64,000 nt of DNA from Paraconiothyrium sp. Pb-2020 (Eukaryota; Ascomycota; Dothideomycetes; Pleosporales; Didymosphaeriaceae). The translations under genes and the position numbers were made by a program. Within the stretch, counting starts at the first letter, position 1; each line of letters begins with the position of its first letter. The notes under the pieces were generated by a model. That model had not been told where the DNA came from. It saw nothing but the letters and a program-made list of their open reading frames with translations, and searched no databases. The stretch is taken from assembly GCA_022419385.1 (NCBI GenBank), contig JAJUBI010000004.1, forward strand, positions 3,329,286-3,393,285, read 5' to 3'. Positions 44,302-56,080 of the stretch are shown here, in pieces.

Positions 44302-45477
44302 ATGGAGACGTTCAAGATCGAGATCGGGATGACTCCTCCCTCCTCACCCGAACTGTCAGCTTCAGACTCTGACATCAATTCAGATGATGGCATCGACGAG
44401 TTCAGTCTTGATGGCTCACATCATTCTTCCACCCCAGCATCATCCGCTAGTTCCCAGAACCCAGTCGCATCTCCAAACCCTGCTGTACAGGATCTCAAGT
44501 CGCGATCTCCACTAGGTGGGCTTCTTCAGGCGTACACTGCTGCTGACGGTGGCCATCACAAAGGCACCGAGGGCCTACGCCAAAAGATCCTCGACTATAT
44601 CCACAAAAATGCGGTAACGGTGGCTGACGTCAAGCTCCTGATCCCGAAGTATGAGAATGAGTACGGCTTCATCAATAAGCTTGTCAGTGCTTTTGGTTTC
44701 CATTGTGCTGCAAAGCATGTTTCAGAGATGGATAAAGAAACGATCCTCCTCCACATCCTCACGCATTCCGATGAGCGCGCGAACATCTACGAACGGGTTC
44801 ACGCTCGCATCGCGGAGTGTGCGAAGGTGATGAACGTGAAGCCACGCCAGTTGCGTGCGCAGTGTGAAAAGCGCCAGCGTGAGCAGCGGGAGCAGCAAAA
44901 GCAAGAACAGGAACGCGCGAAGCGTATGTTGGAATTCCCTGCGTATATGCGTCAGCCAGTATCCACCCCTAATATCTTCCCCTTGCGCGCCACTTCATGG
45001 GCACAGATGTATCTCGAGATCTACGGCATGAGCGGGGCGGAGGTACGTTGTCTCGGTAAGAACACGGAAGCTTCGACCGCGTTCGAGGAGCCATGGGTGC
45101 CAAAGCCGGAGTTCGCAACTACGGGGCCTCTCTTGCCCCAGGCCCTGTACAAGAGGAGGAAACCGAAAGTCAATGTCCCATCTAGGGAGGCTCTTGAGGG
45201 TGCGTATGCGCTGATGTGCCTTGCGCCTGCGGACTGGGTGACGCCGAATGACTGGCATTATCATGATCATCTCGCAAAGAAGGCTACGGCTATGGATGGC
45301 GGCCTCTTTGGTCGTGACGACGATGAGAAGCCCAGGGTGAAATTGCCTTCACGAAAGACAGTTCAAGCTTCCAGCAAGTCTGGTCTTCGTGAACAAGGTG
45401 AGGTGGCGAACGTGGAGATGCCGGTGCCTAGCTTCAACCCTCGGGCTGACCGCGCCGGGCTGAACTTTTCTTTATGA
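44302..45477 (+). CDS. Unrecognised fungal protein with Gln/Glu coiled coil
   Basis: Intronless, 391 aa from the ATG at 44302; the frame is open upstream to 44254 but only from a TTG. N-terminal 80 residues are Ser/Pro/Asp-rich (TPPSSPELSASDSDINSDD), disordered and PEST-like. A conserved-looking central part follows (GLRQKILDYIHKNAVTVADV, YGFINKLVSAFGFHCAAKHV, DKETILLHILTHSDERANIY), then a strongly charged coiled coil (KRQREQREQQKQEQERAKRM) and a C-terminal half with WVPKPEF and WHYHDHLAKKA. No family recognised. The codon use and length suggest a real, conserved gene in related fungi. No signal peptide or membrane span. Confidence 0.72.
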   Translation: METFKIEIGMTPPSSPELSASDSDINSDDGIDEFSLDGSHHSSTPASSASSQNPVASPNPAVQDLKSRSPLGGLLQAYTAADGGHHKGTEGLRQKILDYIHKNAVTVADVKLLIPKYENEYGFINKLVSAFGFHCAAKHVSEMDKETILLHILTHSDERANIYERVHARIAECAKVMNVKPRQLRAQCEKRQREQREQQKQEQERAKRMLEFPAYMRQPVSTPNIFPLRATSWAQMYLEIYGMSGAEVRCLGKNTEASTAFEEPWVPKPEFATTGPLLPQALYKRRKPKVNVPSREALEGAYALMCLAPADWVTPNDWHYHDHLAKKATAMDGGLFGRDDDEKPRVKLPSRKTVQASSKSGLREQGEVANVEMPVPSFNPRADRAGLNFSL

Positions 45478-45702
45478 GGGTTGAGATGACGCTACCTGAC
45501 TTCGTAGTGTGGGCTTACCGAATTAAGCTGATTTTCTGTGTCGTGGTTACGTAGGGGTCTTCTCGAGCATGGTATAGGCATTATTTGTAGAAGGGGAGAA
45601 ACAATGATCATGGGTTGGCGAAATTGTACGGAAAAGATGGAATGGGGAGACCAGAAGCAATAAGCATGCCAAATAAATGAAAGCAACTCATCCTACTCCT
45701 CT

Positions 45703-47919
45703 TCATATAAGGACAATATCCGTATAGATGCCTTTCTCATCAAAAAGTCCCTGCCGTTGATTCCATTCCAAATTATTCAGAAACACTCTATACATGTACT
45801 GGTACTGTTCGCCATCTTTCCGGAGACCTAAAGCCCAGCGGCACTCGGGGATGAGATACAGCTTGTCACCACACCGCCAAGAGGGTAGTGAGTCCTCAAA
45901 GATATGGCCTACGACGTGTGATCCGACTACAAGGTGGCTAACTTGCTCGAAGAATATGTTTAGTCCTGTCTCCAACGGGTGTCTTTGCGCATCAGAGCCG
46001 GCTTGTTGATGTGCATTCGTACCATGAACTCCTCTTTGTTTTCGTCTTCTTGATTTTCGAGTGTGGTTAAGGAAGTCCTCTAACCCTGCATCACGTTGTA
46101 ATGAGCTCGGCTCCTTATCCCCATCGATGCGACAAAAGTTAAGCTGAAGGTACTCTCGAAATTTGCGTATATGATCTCGCGCGACATCGTGAGGTATCTG
46201 CGCAGCTTTCAGAGCCAGCAAGACTTTATCTTCGACCTGCACAAGTGCTTCACGCAACCCATCCAATTCACTTCGTTTTTAAAATGTAGGAACCTGCACC
46301 ACTGTAATCACCTGTCCCAGCGCTAGTGTATGGCGGATTCTAAGCGCAGTGCTCTGAGCGAAGCTGTTAATAGCCGACCAACAACCGTCGATTGTGAGAG
46401 GATTGGCGCAGCAATGTCCCTCCGCACGGTTCTGCGCACTGTGTCCTCGATGAGGAAACGTACGTGGACGATCCAGTGTGAAAATGTCGAATTTGGTTCT
46501 CGGCGCTCCAAGGTTTTTACTCTCTCCGATCCACTGTTTCGACTCCCATATTGGAACCCATGATGGTATGCTTTCGATGGTACTGGGACCGCTTTCCAAG
46601 AGTTGAAGAGGACGCGATAGAGGGTGAGGATCATGGAGGATCCATACAGCAATCATGTGGTAAAGTTCTGCAAGAATCAGATCATGTTGCTGTGTGATCA
46701 AGAAGAAGATATTATCGTGGCAGACGCCCATACGAATGAGGCCTGATAATCCGTATATCCGATCTTTAGGATCTGTAGCTTCGAAGTTCCCACTCATACA
46801 ACCCAGGTATGTTAGTAGACGATTCGCAAGAGACACTTCTCTTGGGTTGTATCCTTTGTTGAACATCCTGTGCACGGTAAGGAATATATCGCTCTTCGGG
46901 AATTCCAGCGGTGGGTTTAGAAGCATCGATTTCGCCAAATTGAGAAGTTTCCGATACTCGAAGGTCATGAAACCGCATTGCATACTTGGGTCTTCTACTG
47001 CAAGAGTGGCCTCTTGAACGACCCAGATGCGTCGCCACCATGGTCGCGATGTTATGATTCGCATTCCGAACGACTCTAGCTCGTCAGGCAATCGAGTATC
47101 TTCAGTTCCATGGCTTTGCGAAAGGTTTTTGTCCATCAAGAAACCCCTCGCTGCGCACAACGCGGAATATATGATCTTTTCTCGACTGCTTAGTGTGGCA
47201 TCGTATGTTTGGTTCTGGTCTATCCGAGACTCCGAACATGAAGGATAACGACGCGAACCTTCCCCAGAAGAGGCCTTTTCATTTGTCTTTGGGAGCGAGC
47301 AATTGTCTGCAGAACACCTGGATGATAATCTTTGATTTCCTGGGTTGCCTTTCTGTGTCTCTCTTGTATGCGTTGTGCTGGGTAAGTTGCATGTTGACGC
47401 AAACACGTCGCTTAGCGGGCCTAGCCAAATGTGAACTTTCAGAGCGTTAGAGTATACATCGCCCATGCTCTGCACTTGCAACCTGCACTCTTCCACATCC
47501 AACTGGTTGATGCAAATAGCGTCAACCCAAAGCAGACATTGCACTGTTTTTTGCCGTAAATGTCGTAACGCACTTTCTAGGTTCTCGGTCACCTGAAATG
47601 TCTCGTAGCGCATAGGCTCGAGGGGGAGACCAGAGAACCACGCATGGGCTACTCTCGTCGCCAGAGGCTTGTGGTAGCCTAGCTGAATAGGGCGCGTTTG
47701 AGTAGGGTCTCCCCATACGTACGACAATGCAGTGTATCCTCGGTTGGATTGCCTCTTCTCAATTTTTGAATGGTGAATTGTACAGGCTATAGGATCATCG
47801 AAATAGCCGGGATGTAGACTTATGAGTCGGATCTCGCGCTCTTCCAAGGAATATTGGTGAGCATCGCTAGAGAGTGGCCGGTATGAGAAGGTCATTTGCG
47901 ACAAAGTCGTTGTTTGCAT
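45703..47919 (-). CDS. HET-domain protein with in-frame stop or 75-bp intron
   Basis: From the ATG at 47919 the frame runs 546 codons to a TAA at 46279-46281, then the same frame continues for 190 more codons to 45703. HET domain at the N-terminus: GYTALSYVWGDP, LLWVDAICINQLDVEE, VYSNALKVHIWLG and, after a low-complexity insert, WWRRIWVVQEATLA. The second part reads like a HET C-terminal region (FFEQVSHLVVGSHVVGHIFE, CGDKLYLIPECRWALGLRK). A candidate intron at 46237-46311 (gtgatt...gtgcag, phase 0) would remove the stop and give about 713 aa; its donor is weak. Otherwise it is a CAA-to-TAA type mutation. HET proteins trigger cell death after fusion of unlike hyphae and evolve fast. Transcript data would decide. 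Confidence 0.75.
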
Positions 47920-48622
47920 AGCAACATCCAAAAATGTATCTCATGAAACAAATAAGCGATGAAGATGATCAGAGGAAGTTTCAGGCGTGCGCAGACCAGA
48001 CCGGTGTAGATGTGTGGCGAAGCATACGGAACGACCAATGGAGTGTGCAGCGCTGCACGTCTTACAGGGAGCGTCTTGGCTTAGCAAATACCGGTGAGTG
48101 ACCAATAAACATACGAGTAAAGCAACGACCGATATAAAGGTTGTCGGTGGAGAATCAAATGGGTACTAATGGCTTCAGTGAAGGGTGGATACTAAACTAG
48201 GGTGGCGGACACTCCTGCCGTGGAAACCAGATTTGGCAATTGACAACCTGGGGCCTGGCGGACCGGCAACCAAGATGGCGCATTGCTGAGTGAGAAGTAT
48301 TACAGTGGGGTTTTATTGGCACTGTAACGTAAGTGAAGAAGCAAGAGGATTGTATACCCAATATGTTAGGTTCGCAGGCGTCTTACATGGTGTCCTGAAA
48401 AGAGGCAACTTAGAAGCTCGACAAAGGCGTGATGTAGATTGAAGCAAGGCGCCCTTTAGTTTCAAGAAAAGCATTTCATAGTTGTCGAGTTCCATGGTGC
48501 TACAGGAGGCAAGTCATATGTTGCCTCGAATGGTTGAACGGAGGTTTACTTTGCAATAGAAAATTCGTTCATGCTAAAGGAACTTGATCATAACCACTGT
48601 ATATGCTCTTCTAAGACATAGC
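47920..48622. other. Intergenic between HET gene and transporter
   Basis: Promoter of the HET gene and 3' flank of the MFS gene, both on the minus strand. AT-rich, no gene seen; the frame at 48313-48495 is unsupported. Confidence 0.5.
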
Positions 48623-50215
48623 TTATAGAACGTACCTAAAATCCTTATTCTCGAACTCCGTCCTATCGCGCATACCCTCTTCCTCACTCTTCTCTTTGTC
48701 TTGTGGCCCATATTGTCGATCACGCTGCTTATTCACTAGGAACATATACATCAGTAGACCGAAATGACACCCAAGCTTGATACTATACCCCACCAGCAAC
48801 CCAATCGTCGCACCCTCATATCGCGGCGCCTGCTTCGGATCTACTACAAACGGCCCCGCAAAGTTACCCCAACAGTATGCGGTGAAGACCAGCGCGCTTG
48901 CCAGCGAGCGGTGCGTGTAGCCCGCCATGTTGGAGGAGATCGTTGTCAAGGAGACAGTGAAGCCAACAGATTGAGAGTTTACGAGCCAGAACGACACGAG
49001 ACGACCCCAGGTGTTGGTGCGCGGGAGGTAGGCCATACACGCTGCTGCGACGGTGCAGAGAATATTTGCAGCCGTGGAGGTGAGGAGTCGTGCTGAAGAG
49101 AGGTCAGTCTCGGCTTTTAACGTTGTGTCTACTTAGAACGGAGGCTTACAGTTTGGTACATTCAGAATGATTGTGCCTCCAATGAACAGCGCGACTATCT
49201 GCACGGCGTCTCCTACGGACTTAAGCTCTGTCGTTCTTGTCGTGCTGAAACCCATGTCGCGGATGATGATCGTCGAGAAAGAATTAACCACTCCGTTAGG
49301 GATCGCGGCAGCGAACACGCTGATGAACAGTAGTATTGTCTTTGGGTCCATGAACCCGGCATATACTTGCTTTCTATCGAAGTGCGTGTTCTTGATGCCG
49401 ACCTGGTTGCCCGCGACTCGCTTGACCGCCAGGAGGCGCTCGCGGTGGTTGAGAAATCGTGCGTTAGAGGGTGCGTCTGCCATGAAAAACCAGATAATGG
49501 CTGCCCAAACGCATGTTACTGCACCGAGAATGTAGAAAATCAGTTCCCATCGCTCGGGTGAGAAGTCGGCTGGAAGAGTGGAGATTCCCATAGAGATGTA
49601 AGAACCGATAATGCCACCCCACCCGAGCGAGGAGTACCATATGCACTGACGGAGAGGGATCTCTCGCCTGGTGTACCAGAATCCAGTCATCAAGGTCAGA
49701 CCCGGTGTAACAGCAGCTTCGAATATGCCCATGAAGAATCGAACGGCTAAGGCGCTCCCATATGTCCTTGCCTGAGTCATGATAAGGACCGTGAACCCCC
49801 ACAGCAGAATACTAACAGACAACACCCTCTGCGCGGGAAATCGTCCGATCATCCAGCCGCAAGGATACTGTCCGAAGAAGTACCCTGCGTATACCATCGC
49901 AGAGAGATAGTTGAACTGCGTTCCTTTGAGTCCGAGCGCCGTTTGGTATCCGAACAGATTGGCGTAGTTTAGAGAGGTCTTGTCCATGAATTGGAGGGCT
50001 TGCGTAATGAGAAACATGGGGAGAATGATGAGGTCGATTTTCCACCGCAATCGAGTCATCTCTTTGTCAGTAGCAGAGAGTTCCTGGGCTTCTAGGTATT
50101 CTTGATAGCCTACAGCGTGTGAGACCGAGACGGCTTCCTGCGCTTCGACTTCTTTGATGACCGGCATGTTGTCTTGGTGTTCGACCTCCGGTTTGGCGAT
50201 ATCGGTCGTCATCAT
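48623..50215 (-). CDS. MFS transporter, Dal5/Tna1 (anion:cation symporter) type
   Basis: Exons 50215-49150 and 49092-48623, 511 aa, 57-bp intron; the join gives ILNVPNSRLLTSTAANILC. Twelve membrane spans are expected: the N-terminal set shows WKIDLIILPMFLITQALQFM, DKTSLNYANLFG, a YAGYFFGQYPCGWMIGRFP loop, and FFMGIFEAAVTPGLTLMTGF; the C-terminal set CTVAAACMAYLP, GYTHRSLASALVFTAYCWGNF and IKLGCHFGLLMYMFL. These mark the allantoate/nicotinate permease group, which imports small organic acids with protons at the plasma membrane. It faces the dienelactone hydrolase across a 470-bp promoter and opens the six-gene set at 48.6-60.2 kb. Substrate cannot be read from sequence. Confidence 0.9.
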
Positions 50216-50686
50216 GTCGGCGTTACAGTGTCAATACGAGTGTGAACGACAGGATGAGACAGATAGCTCTGCCAGGCGGGCGGCACTGATGGCCAAGTTC
50301 TTGAGATCTGCCACAGGTGATAAGACGGAGGTCTACGAAGGCCTGCCCACTTTATGTCCCACCACATTGGAAACCACACGCGCGGCGGCGTCGCTGACCA
50401 TGCCAAACTTGAGAGTTACCCCAGACGGATGGCGAAGCCGAATGCACGCCATTGGCTGGAGAGATGCCACGGCGAGGTTCCGTGGCGAGGTTCCGAAGCG
50501 AATGTTGGGGCCCCGCCCGCTGGATGGGCGATTATCGCTCATCAAATGGCGCTTAGCGCGGATGATCGTGGAAGGCGTCGCCACAAGAGAATGCAACACT
50601 TGCTCATTGTTCCTTGACGTCCCAAAAATTTTTTGAACCACTTTTGATTGTCTCACCGTACACAGACGCCCGCTGCTCAAGTAACA
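50216..50686. promoter_or_regulatory. Divergent promoter with CGG-N7-CCG and tandem GGCGAGGTTCCG
   Basis: Lies between the MFS transporter and dienelactone hydrolase ATGs. At 50470-50482 an inverted CGG-N7-CCG pair, typical of Zn2Cys6 binding sites, overlaps the first of two copies of GGCGAGGTTCCG (50471-50482 and 50484-50495). An inverted CCAAT (ATTGG) is just upstream at about 50452. A shared regulator for both genes is a reasonable inference. Confidence 0.45.
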
Positions 50687-51711
50687 ATGGGACAGTACTT
50701 CAGTCAAACTTCAGACTCGGTGCATGTTTCCACAGGTCCTATTGAGAAATCAAAAGACGGATATTTGGCCAAGCCAAGCGGAACATGCTGTCTTGAAGGA
50801 ACGATCCATACAGGCGAAGCACGCGGGACCTGGGAAACAATTGCGGATGTTGTGACCTACGTATCTGTACCACCGGATTCAAAAGCTAATGGTCATGTTC
50901 TTCTGTATTTCCCGGACGTTTGGGGAATGTTTCCGAATGGTTTACTGGTGATGGATGCCTATGCAGATGCCGGTTATACAGTCTTGGGCTTGGATTATTT
51001 CCGCGGGGTATGTACATTCTCGCAGTCTCTCATATTGACATGAGAAGTGTCATCGTTGACAGCTACCAAAGGACCCGGTGTGGAAACATCGAAAGAACAG
51101 ACAAGACAATAGCGACCCCAGCTTTGACTACGAGGCCTGGAAGAAGAAGCATACCACTTTTGCAGATGTCGCAGTGCCGAAATGGGTATCGGCAGTTACT
51201 TCCCGGTATCGAAAGGAGAAGCCAAAGATCAAATTTGCCTGCGTAGGCTACTGTTTTGGGGCACCATATGTCTGCGATGAATTGGCGAAAGACACTGTTA
51301 CGGTTGGCGCCTTCGCACATCCGGCATTTCTGAAAGAGCACCATTTCCGGCAGTTGAAAAGTAAATTGCCCTCAGCCTACAAAACGTTTCCTCTGGTTTT
51401 TTTTACTAATTACATACAGGTCCCTTGTTTCTGTCTTGCTCAGAAATAGACCACACCTTTGACGTGCCATCGAGACGGCGTGCCCTTGATATCCTCCAAG
51501 CAGGGAAGACACCCTATCATTATCAATTGTTCGCTGGTGTGGAGCATGGTTTCGCGTTACGTGGCGATCCGGATGATCCGTATCAACGTAAGTTCACTTG
51601 AGAGCCCGAAGAAGTAGTCATACCATGATTAATGCGCGTTTAGGCTGGGTTAAGGAGCAAAGTCTGTCTGGAATTGCTTGTTGGTTCGACTACTGGTTAT
51701 CACAGTCTTGA
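50687..51711 (+). CDS. Dienelactone hydrolase family protein
   Basis: Exons 50687-51007, 51072-51360, 51420-51587 and 51644-51711, 281 aa. Splices rebuild LDYFRG-DPVWKHRKN, RQLKS-PLFLSCSEIDHTF and DPYQR-WVKEQS. Alpha/beta hydrolase of the DLH kind: nucleophile Cys in VGYCFGAPYVCDE (G-x-C-x-G elbow), acidic residue in SEIDHTF, His in GVEHGFALRG. Such enzymes open lactone or ester bonds, for example dienelactones in aromatic ring degradation; some fungal copies act in detoxification of plant lactams and lactones. Cytosolic, no signal peptide. The intron-1 acceptor could lie 9 bp upstream (adding LPK); the model chosen matches the family better. Confidence 0.9.
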
Positions 51712-52269
51712 ATGGACTTGCATCAATAAATTGTAGAGGACTAACAGCCTTCTCGCTCGATATTATGTTGTGGGTGTGCATAGTAATCTGCCGTTTGTCG
51801 TGACTAAGGTAGCTTTTAACAGTGGTCTTTTGCAACATGCCATGCGTTTGAAATTCATTTCAGTTCGGCTTGCCCTCACTACTCTCTCTTTATTCCCGAT
51901 ATAGACGTCATGCGTGCTGCCAAGTGGGGAAACTAAGAAGCGAAGGCAGAGTACTCAATTCTGTTCGCCTTCCTGATCTGTGGATCCGGAAAAAACCACA
52001 GAGGATCGATGAGAGGGGTGATATCCGGAGTACAGCTGCGCAGCTGGAGCTCATAGTCAGTGGGGTAGAGTGGGGGGCCGAGTAGTCGCCTTTGGCGCCG
52101 GTCTGTTTCCGAGGAAAGTAGCCGGCGTGGCGATACTCGGAAGCCCGCCAAACGTCCCCAGGAAGAATATGGCCGAAGCGGTAGGAGGCATGCTTGTTTA
52201 TATGCTTCTCGAACTTTTATTTTTAAGCTCTAGAAGGCACGTCCCCTTACCCATTCTTCGGAGTTAATC
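51712..52269. promoter_or_regulatory. Promoter of SDR gene with CCG-N11-CGG
   Basis: No gene in this 560-bp gap. CCG-N11-CGG at 52109-52125, about 145 bp before the SDR start, has the everted layout bound by some Zn2Cys6 dimers. The rest is unremarkable. Confidence 0.4.
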
Positions 52270-53425
52270 ATGGCAACACCAAGAGCGCTAGACTTCAATG
52301 GCGATGTTGCCATTGTCACAGGTAAGATCATCAACGGATATAAGCATCAAATACTGATCCATACGTTTTGAGGCGCCGGATCACGAATGGATGGTGAGAT
52401 TGGCAATGGTCGAGCGACTGCGATCTTATTAGCTCGCCACGGAGCTAAGGTGGCCTTGCTCGATTTCAACGTCGACTGGGCAAGAGAAACGAAACGAATG
52501 ATTGACGACGAAGGCGGTATCTCCGAGGTGATTCAGACGGATGTGACGAAGGAGGATTCGTGCAAGGCCGCTGTTGCGAAGACGGTGGAGCTTTTTGGTG
52601 CAGTACAAGTCTTGGTTAATATTGGTAAACCACCTTCTACAAGTTTTTGTTGATCACTCTTTTGGAAAGTCCCATCTTTGCTAACCTATTCCCGTCACGA
52701 AAAGTCGGAGTTGGAGGTGCAATGGGCGATGCGACAGTTGTGAACCTAGACGCATGGGAGCGCGACTTTCGAATCAATGTTACTAGTATGATGCTTATGA
52801 GTCGGTTTACGATACCCGAAATGCGAAAGCAAGGGCGAGGATCGATAGTCAATATGTCATCAGTCAGCGGCTGTAAGTTTTCCAATCAAACTAACTAAGC
52901 CAAGTAGAAAGTACCTCAGGCTAACTATGAACTGCAGTACTGGGTGGTAACCCTAGTCTACTTTACCCAACTACCAAAGGCGCCATCATCCAGATGACAC
53001 GGGCTATGGCAGCACAGCACGGCCAAGAAAACATCAGAGTCAATTGTGTCTGTCCGGGCATGGTCTATACGCCCATGACTCGTGGACGTGGGATGACGGA
53101 CGAGATGCGGCAGGCTCGCATCAATCAAAATTTGATGAAAAAGGAGGGAACGGGCTGGGATGTGGGCAACGGTATGTTTTGTATATGCTCACGGCATTGC
53201 TCCAACCGTTACTGATCATTTAGCAATTTTGTTCCTCTCGAGCAAAGAGGCTGGCTGGATAACCGGCTTGATAATGCCGGTTGACGGTGGAGTAAGTTTC
53301 GAGTCAGTGTCCAATTCTCAACTGGATGATCTGACATAAGCTCGCAGACTATGGCTGGAAAAGCAGACAGACCGGCGTTGAAAGCTGACACGTTGGCCGA
53401 GGCTACGACGGGCATACAGAATTAG
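52270..53425 (+). CDS. Short-chain dehydrogenase/reductase
   Basis: Six exons: 52270-52321, 52373-52624, 52705-52872, 52938-53171, 53224-53291 and 53348-53425, 283 aa; introns 51-80 bp, all phases close. Classical SDR: VAIVTGAGSR at the N-terminus, where the usual Gly motif is extended (AGSRMDGEIGNGRA), VLVNIVGVGGAMGD instead of plain NNAG, catalytic Ser in VNMSSVSG, catalytic YPTTK, RVNCVCPGMVYTPM and the end GWITGLIMPVDGG. NAD(P)-dependent oxidation or reduction of a hydroxy or keto group. It follows the hydrolase in the same direction and ends 124 bp from the convergent Zn2Cys6 gene. A high intron number for such a short gene. Confidence 0.9.
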
Positions 53426-53549
53426 GATGTCTCTATTCGATGTCTAAGACTCCCGGGAAAACCCTGCCTATCGAATTCTAGCAGTATCCGAAATCATAGA
53501 AGTGTATAGTAGACCATTCAGTCAGTTCTTTGGCCAGCGCTCATTGCTG

Positions 53550-56080
53550 TCATTGAGGAAGATCCATCTCTCCGCTACCCATATGCATTTCTGGAAAGCT
53601 GTCGAGTAGGGCCATGTTAAGGGTGTTATCGTTCAGATACGACTCCATGTCAAAGTGGAGTTGATGCATCTCCGGATCGAGATAGGGAAACGCAGGTATA
53701 TAAGGATTTACAGGCGCTACTCCGGTAGCTGCTGCTAATCCCGTACTATTGCAATTTAGATCGTTTACGTGTCCCGAGGGTAAGCTCTCGCGCTGAAGTG
53801 CCACGCGACCAAGACCCCTAATGATGATGTTTAAGCTTCTTTCCAGTAGCGGACATCGATTGATGCCAGACTGGAGAGCGCGAAGGAAGGTTTGGAGCAC
53901 TGGGTGTGCTGCGTCCTGACCGCTATTTCTAGCATCCTCAAGTACAGCCGAAGCGCCTGTATAGATACAATAGCCCATCAGGTAGGTGATATTTTCCAAT
54001 CCGAACGTCGACTCAAGTAGCAGCACTAGCTTCTCGATACCGTGCGCTGCAGAGATGCACACCCGGTAATATGATGGAGCTGACCAGAAAGGACGATGTG
54101 CCAAGATTATTGTCGTGTAGTACAGAATGCTAGTGTTCAAGTTTAGCCGACGTCTCCTTCGATAAACATGAATGAAATCATGTGTCGCTTACTTTTGTGA
54201 TATTATATGCGGCGGAGGACACACAGATGGAAGAGCTTCTGGATCATATCGTAGATGGGACGGAGACTCTGTTCGCCAGGAGTCAAGACGCGTGTTGATG
54301 GCTTGTAGCGCCGCTTCATTGATTGTCCGACTCTTGCGCGAGTACAATTGAAGTATGATGTCACTGATTATGATTGATAGCTTGCATGAATTCGCGAAAC
54401 AAGAGACAGCATGGCTCTTGCTAGCTGGATACTGATTCTGTGGCGACCTCGTGAGATTGAGAGAGTCGCCATCATATGGCGACCATGTTTCTAACTCCAT
54501 TGAATCATCGATCACTGTAAGATTCAAGACTTAGATTGACGTCCCGGATAAGTGTGCAAGCTTTACATACCTATGTCATGAGTACTATTGTGTGGCAGTT
54601 CCGTGATCGCCGGTAGCCGTCCCGCATATAGGCTCGTGGCCCTAGATAATTGTACTTAGCGCACAAACTGTGAGGCGTCTTTCGATCAGGGCTTACTTGT
54701 CCCAAAAGTAGCAACTCCAAAACAGCCTCTTCCTAATCTCAAGGTCAACGGGCCCCAGTCCTCTAACGTTAAGTCCAGTATATTCCAAGCCGAGGTCGCT
54801 TGCCATGCGAAACGCTATACCACTATATACCCATGCTTGAGACATCGAACCATTAGCGAGCTCTCGGGCGCTGAGTTGTAAAAGCGCTTGTACGGTAGGT
54901 ATAGAGCTAGGCTGCTGTATGGCCTCCCCCAAAAGACGTCGCACGCGTGGAAGTAGGATGTCAGCGTAGTTGCCTTCTTGATACTTGGCTGCGTGCGCGC
55001 ACATGACGGTGAGGAGCAACTCAGAATAGTAGCGACCACTGGTTGCCATATCGCGAATAAAAGCAGGACGATACACGTACCTACAAGACGGAGGCGCTAA
55101 GTCAGTGTAATGATTTACAAGGTAGAGAATTGGGTTTGAGCAGGTGTAGTAGCTGACTGTCATTATTTGATAATCTCAGATCTCTCTCCGAAGACTGCAC
55201 AATTCAAAGAATGACAACAACATGTATACCACTTTGTACCCGGGCATTACTCACATAAACATTGGTGATACCCAAATCCATGTCAATTTTAGAAGCTTGG
55301 CAATAATGTGACGCGGGATGCCAGTCTGCAGCGACGCATTACCCAATGCATATTCTTCCCATATCTTTGATTCTTGAGCATGTGACATCAACGAGGATAT
55401 TACCGTGGATATTGAAAAGTTCTTAGGTGGCGCTGGTGGAGCTGGGGCGTTCGGAAAATCCAGTGGAAGTTGGGGAGGGTCATGTACTGCAGATGTGGGT
55501 CCATAATATTGTATCTCACCATTCTTATCCACACTCAGATCAGGCGGAGCGCCTTCTGTCAAAACCCCTGGATATCTTATTGTACTTCTTGTGCGATCGG
55601 GTCTTGGCTGACAATCGGGAGGCTCTCTGGTCGAGACAGTGCTAGGAGACAGGAAATCCTGTCCGCCTGCGTTCGAAGGCTCATGATTTGGAGGTGTTTG
55701 TGCCAGATGACTATGGGCATCATCACACGAGGAGCTAGTGCTTTGAGAACGAAGTTTTGCGATAGTATTCTCCGCTTCCTGTAATCTCTCCATCAATGCC
55801 ATAACCTGCGACATGGGTGGAGCTTTATCATAGCGACAATCATCGTCGTATATTTCGCATGTCTTGCAGCGTGGCAAACCGCCGCCACATCGCACCTGGA
55901 AGGCTTGTCAATCGGCTCCTCAAAGATGGTCGCAAGGTAGATGACATTTACCTTCCGGACCCTGCAGTTTGCGCATGTCAAGCCTCTGTATTGACGCTTG
56001 TCTCGCCTTGATTTCGACGATCTAGGTACACTGTCGTGGAGTGCACTATGAGTTGGCACAGAGGATTCGCTCGTGTCCAT
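53550..56080 (-). CDS. Zn2Cys6 transcription factor (first)
   Basis: Six exons: 56080-55952, 55895-55255, 55080-54697, 54641-54571, 54514-54193 and 54129-53550, 708 aa. The zinc cluster is split by intron 1: LTCANCRVRK joined to VRCGGGLPRCKTC, then EIYDDDCRYDK, matching C-x2-C-x6-C-x6-C-x2-C-x6-C. A short coiled coil follows (ALMERLQEAENTIAKL), an acidic/Pro linker, and the fungal-specific transcription-factor domain: WVSPMFMYVYRPAFIRDM (exon 2-3 join), GSMSQAWVYSGIAFRMASDLG, RLFWSCYFWDKATSLYAGRLP. Nuclear regulator, dimeric in most relatives. It sits in the middle of the metabolic set and is the likely local activator. Last splice acceptor (54130) is the least certain. Confidence 0.87.
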
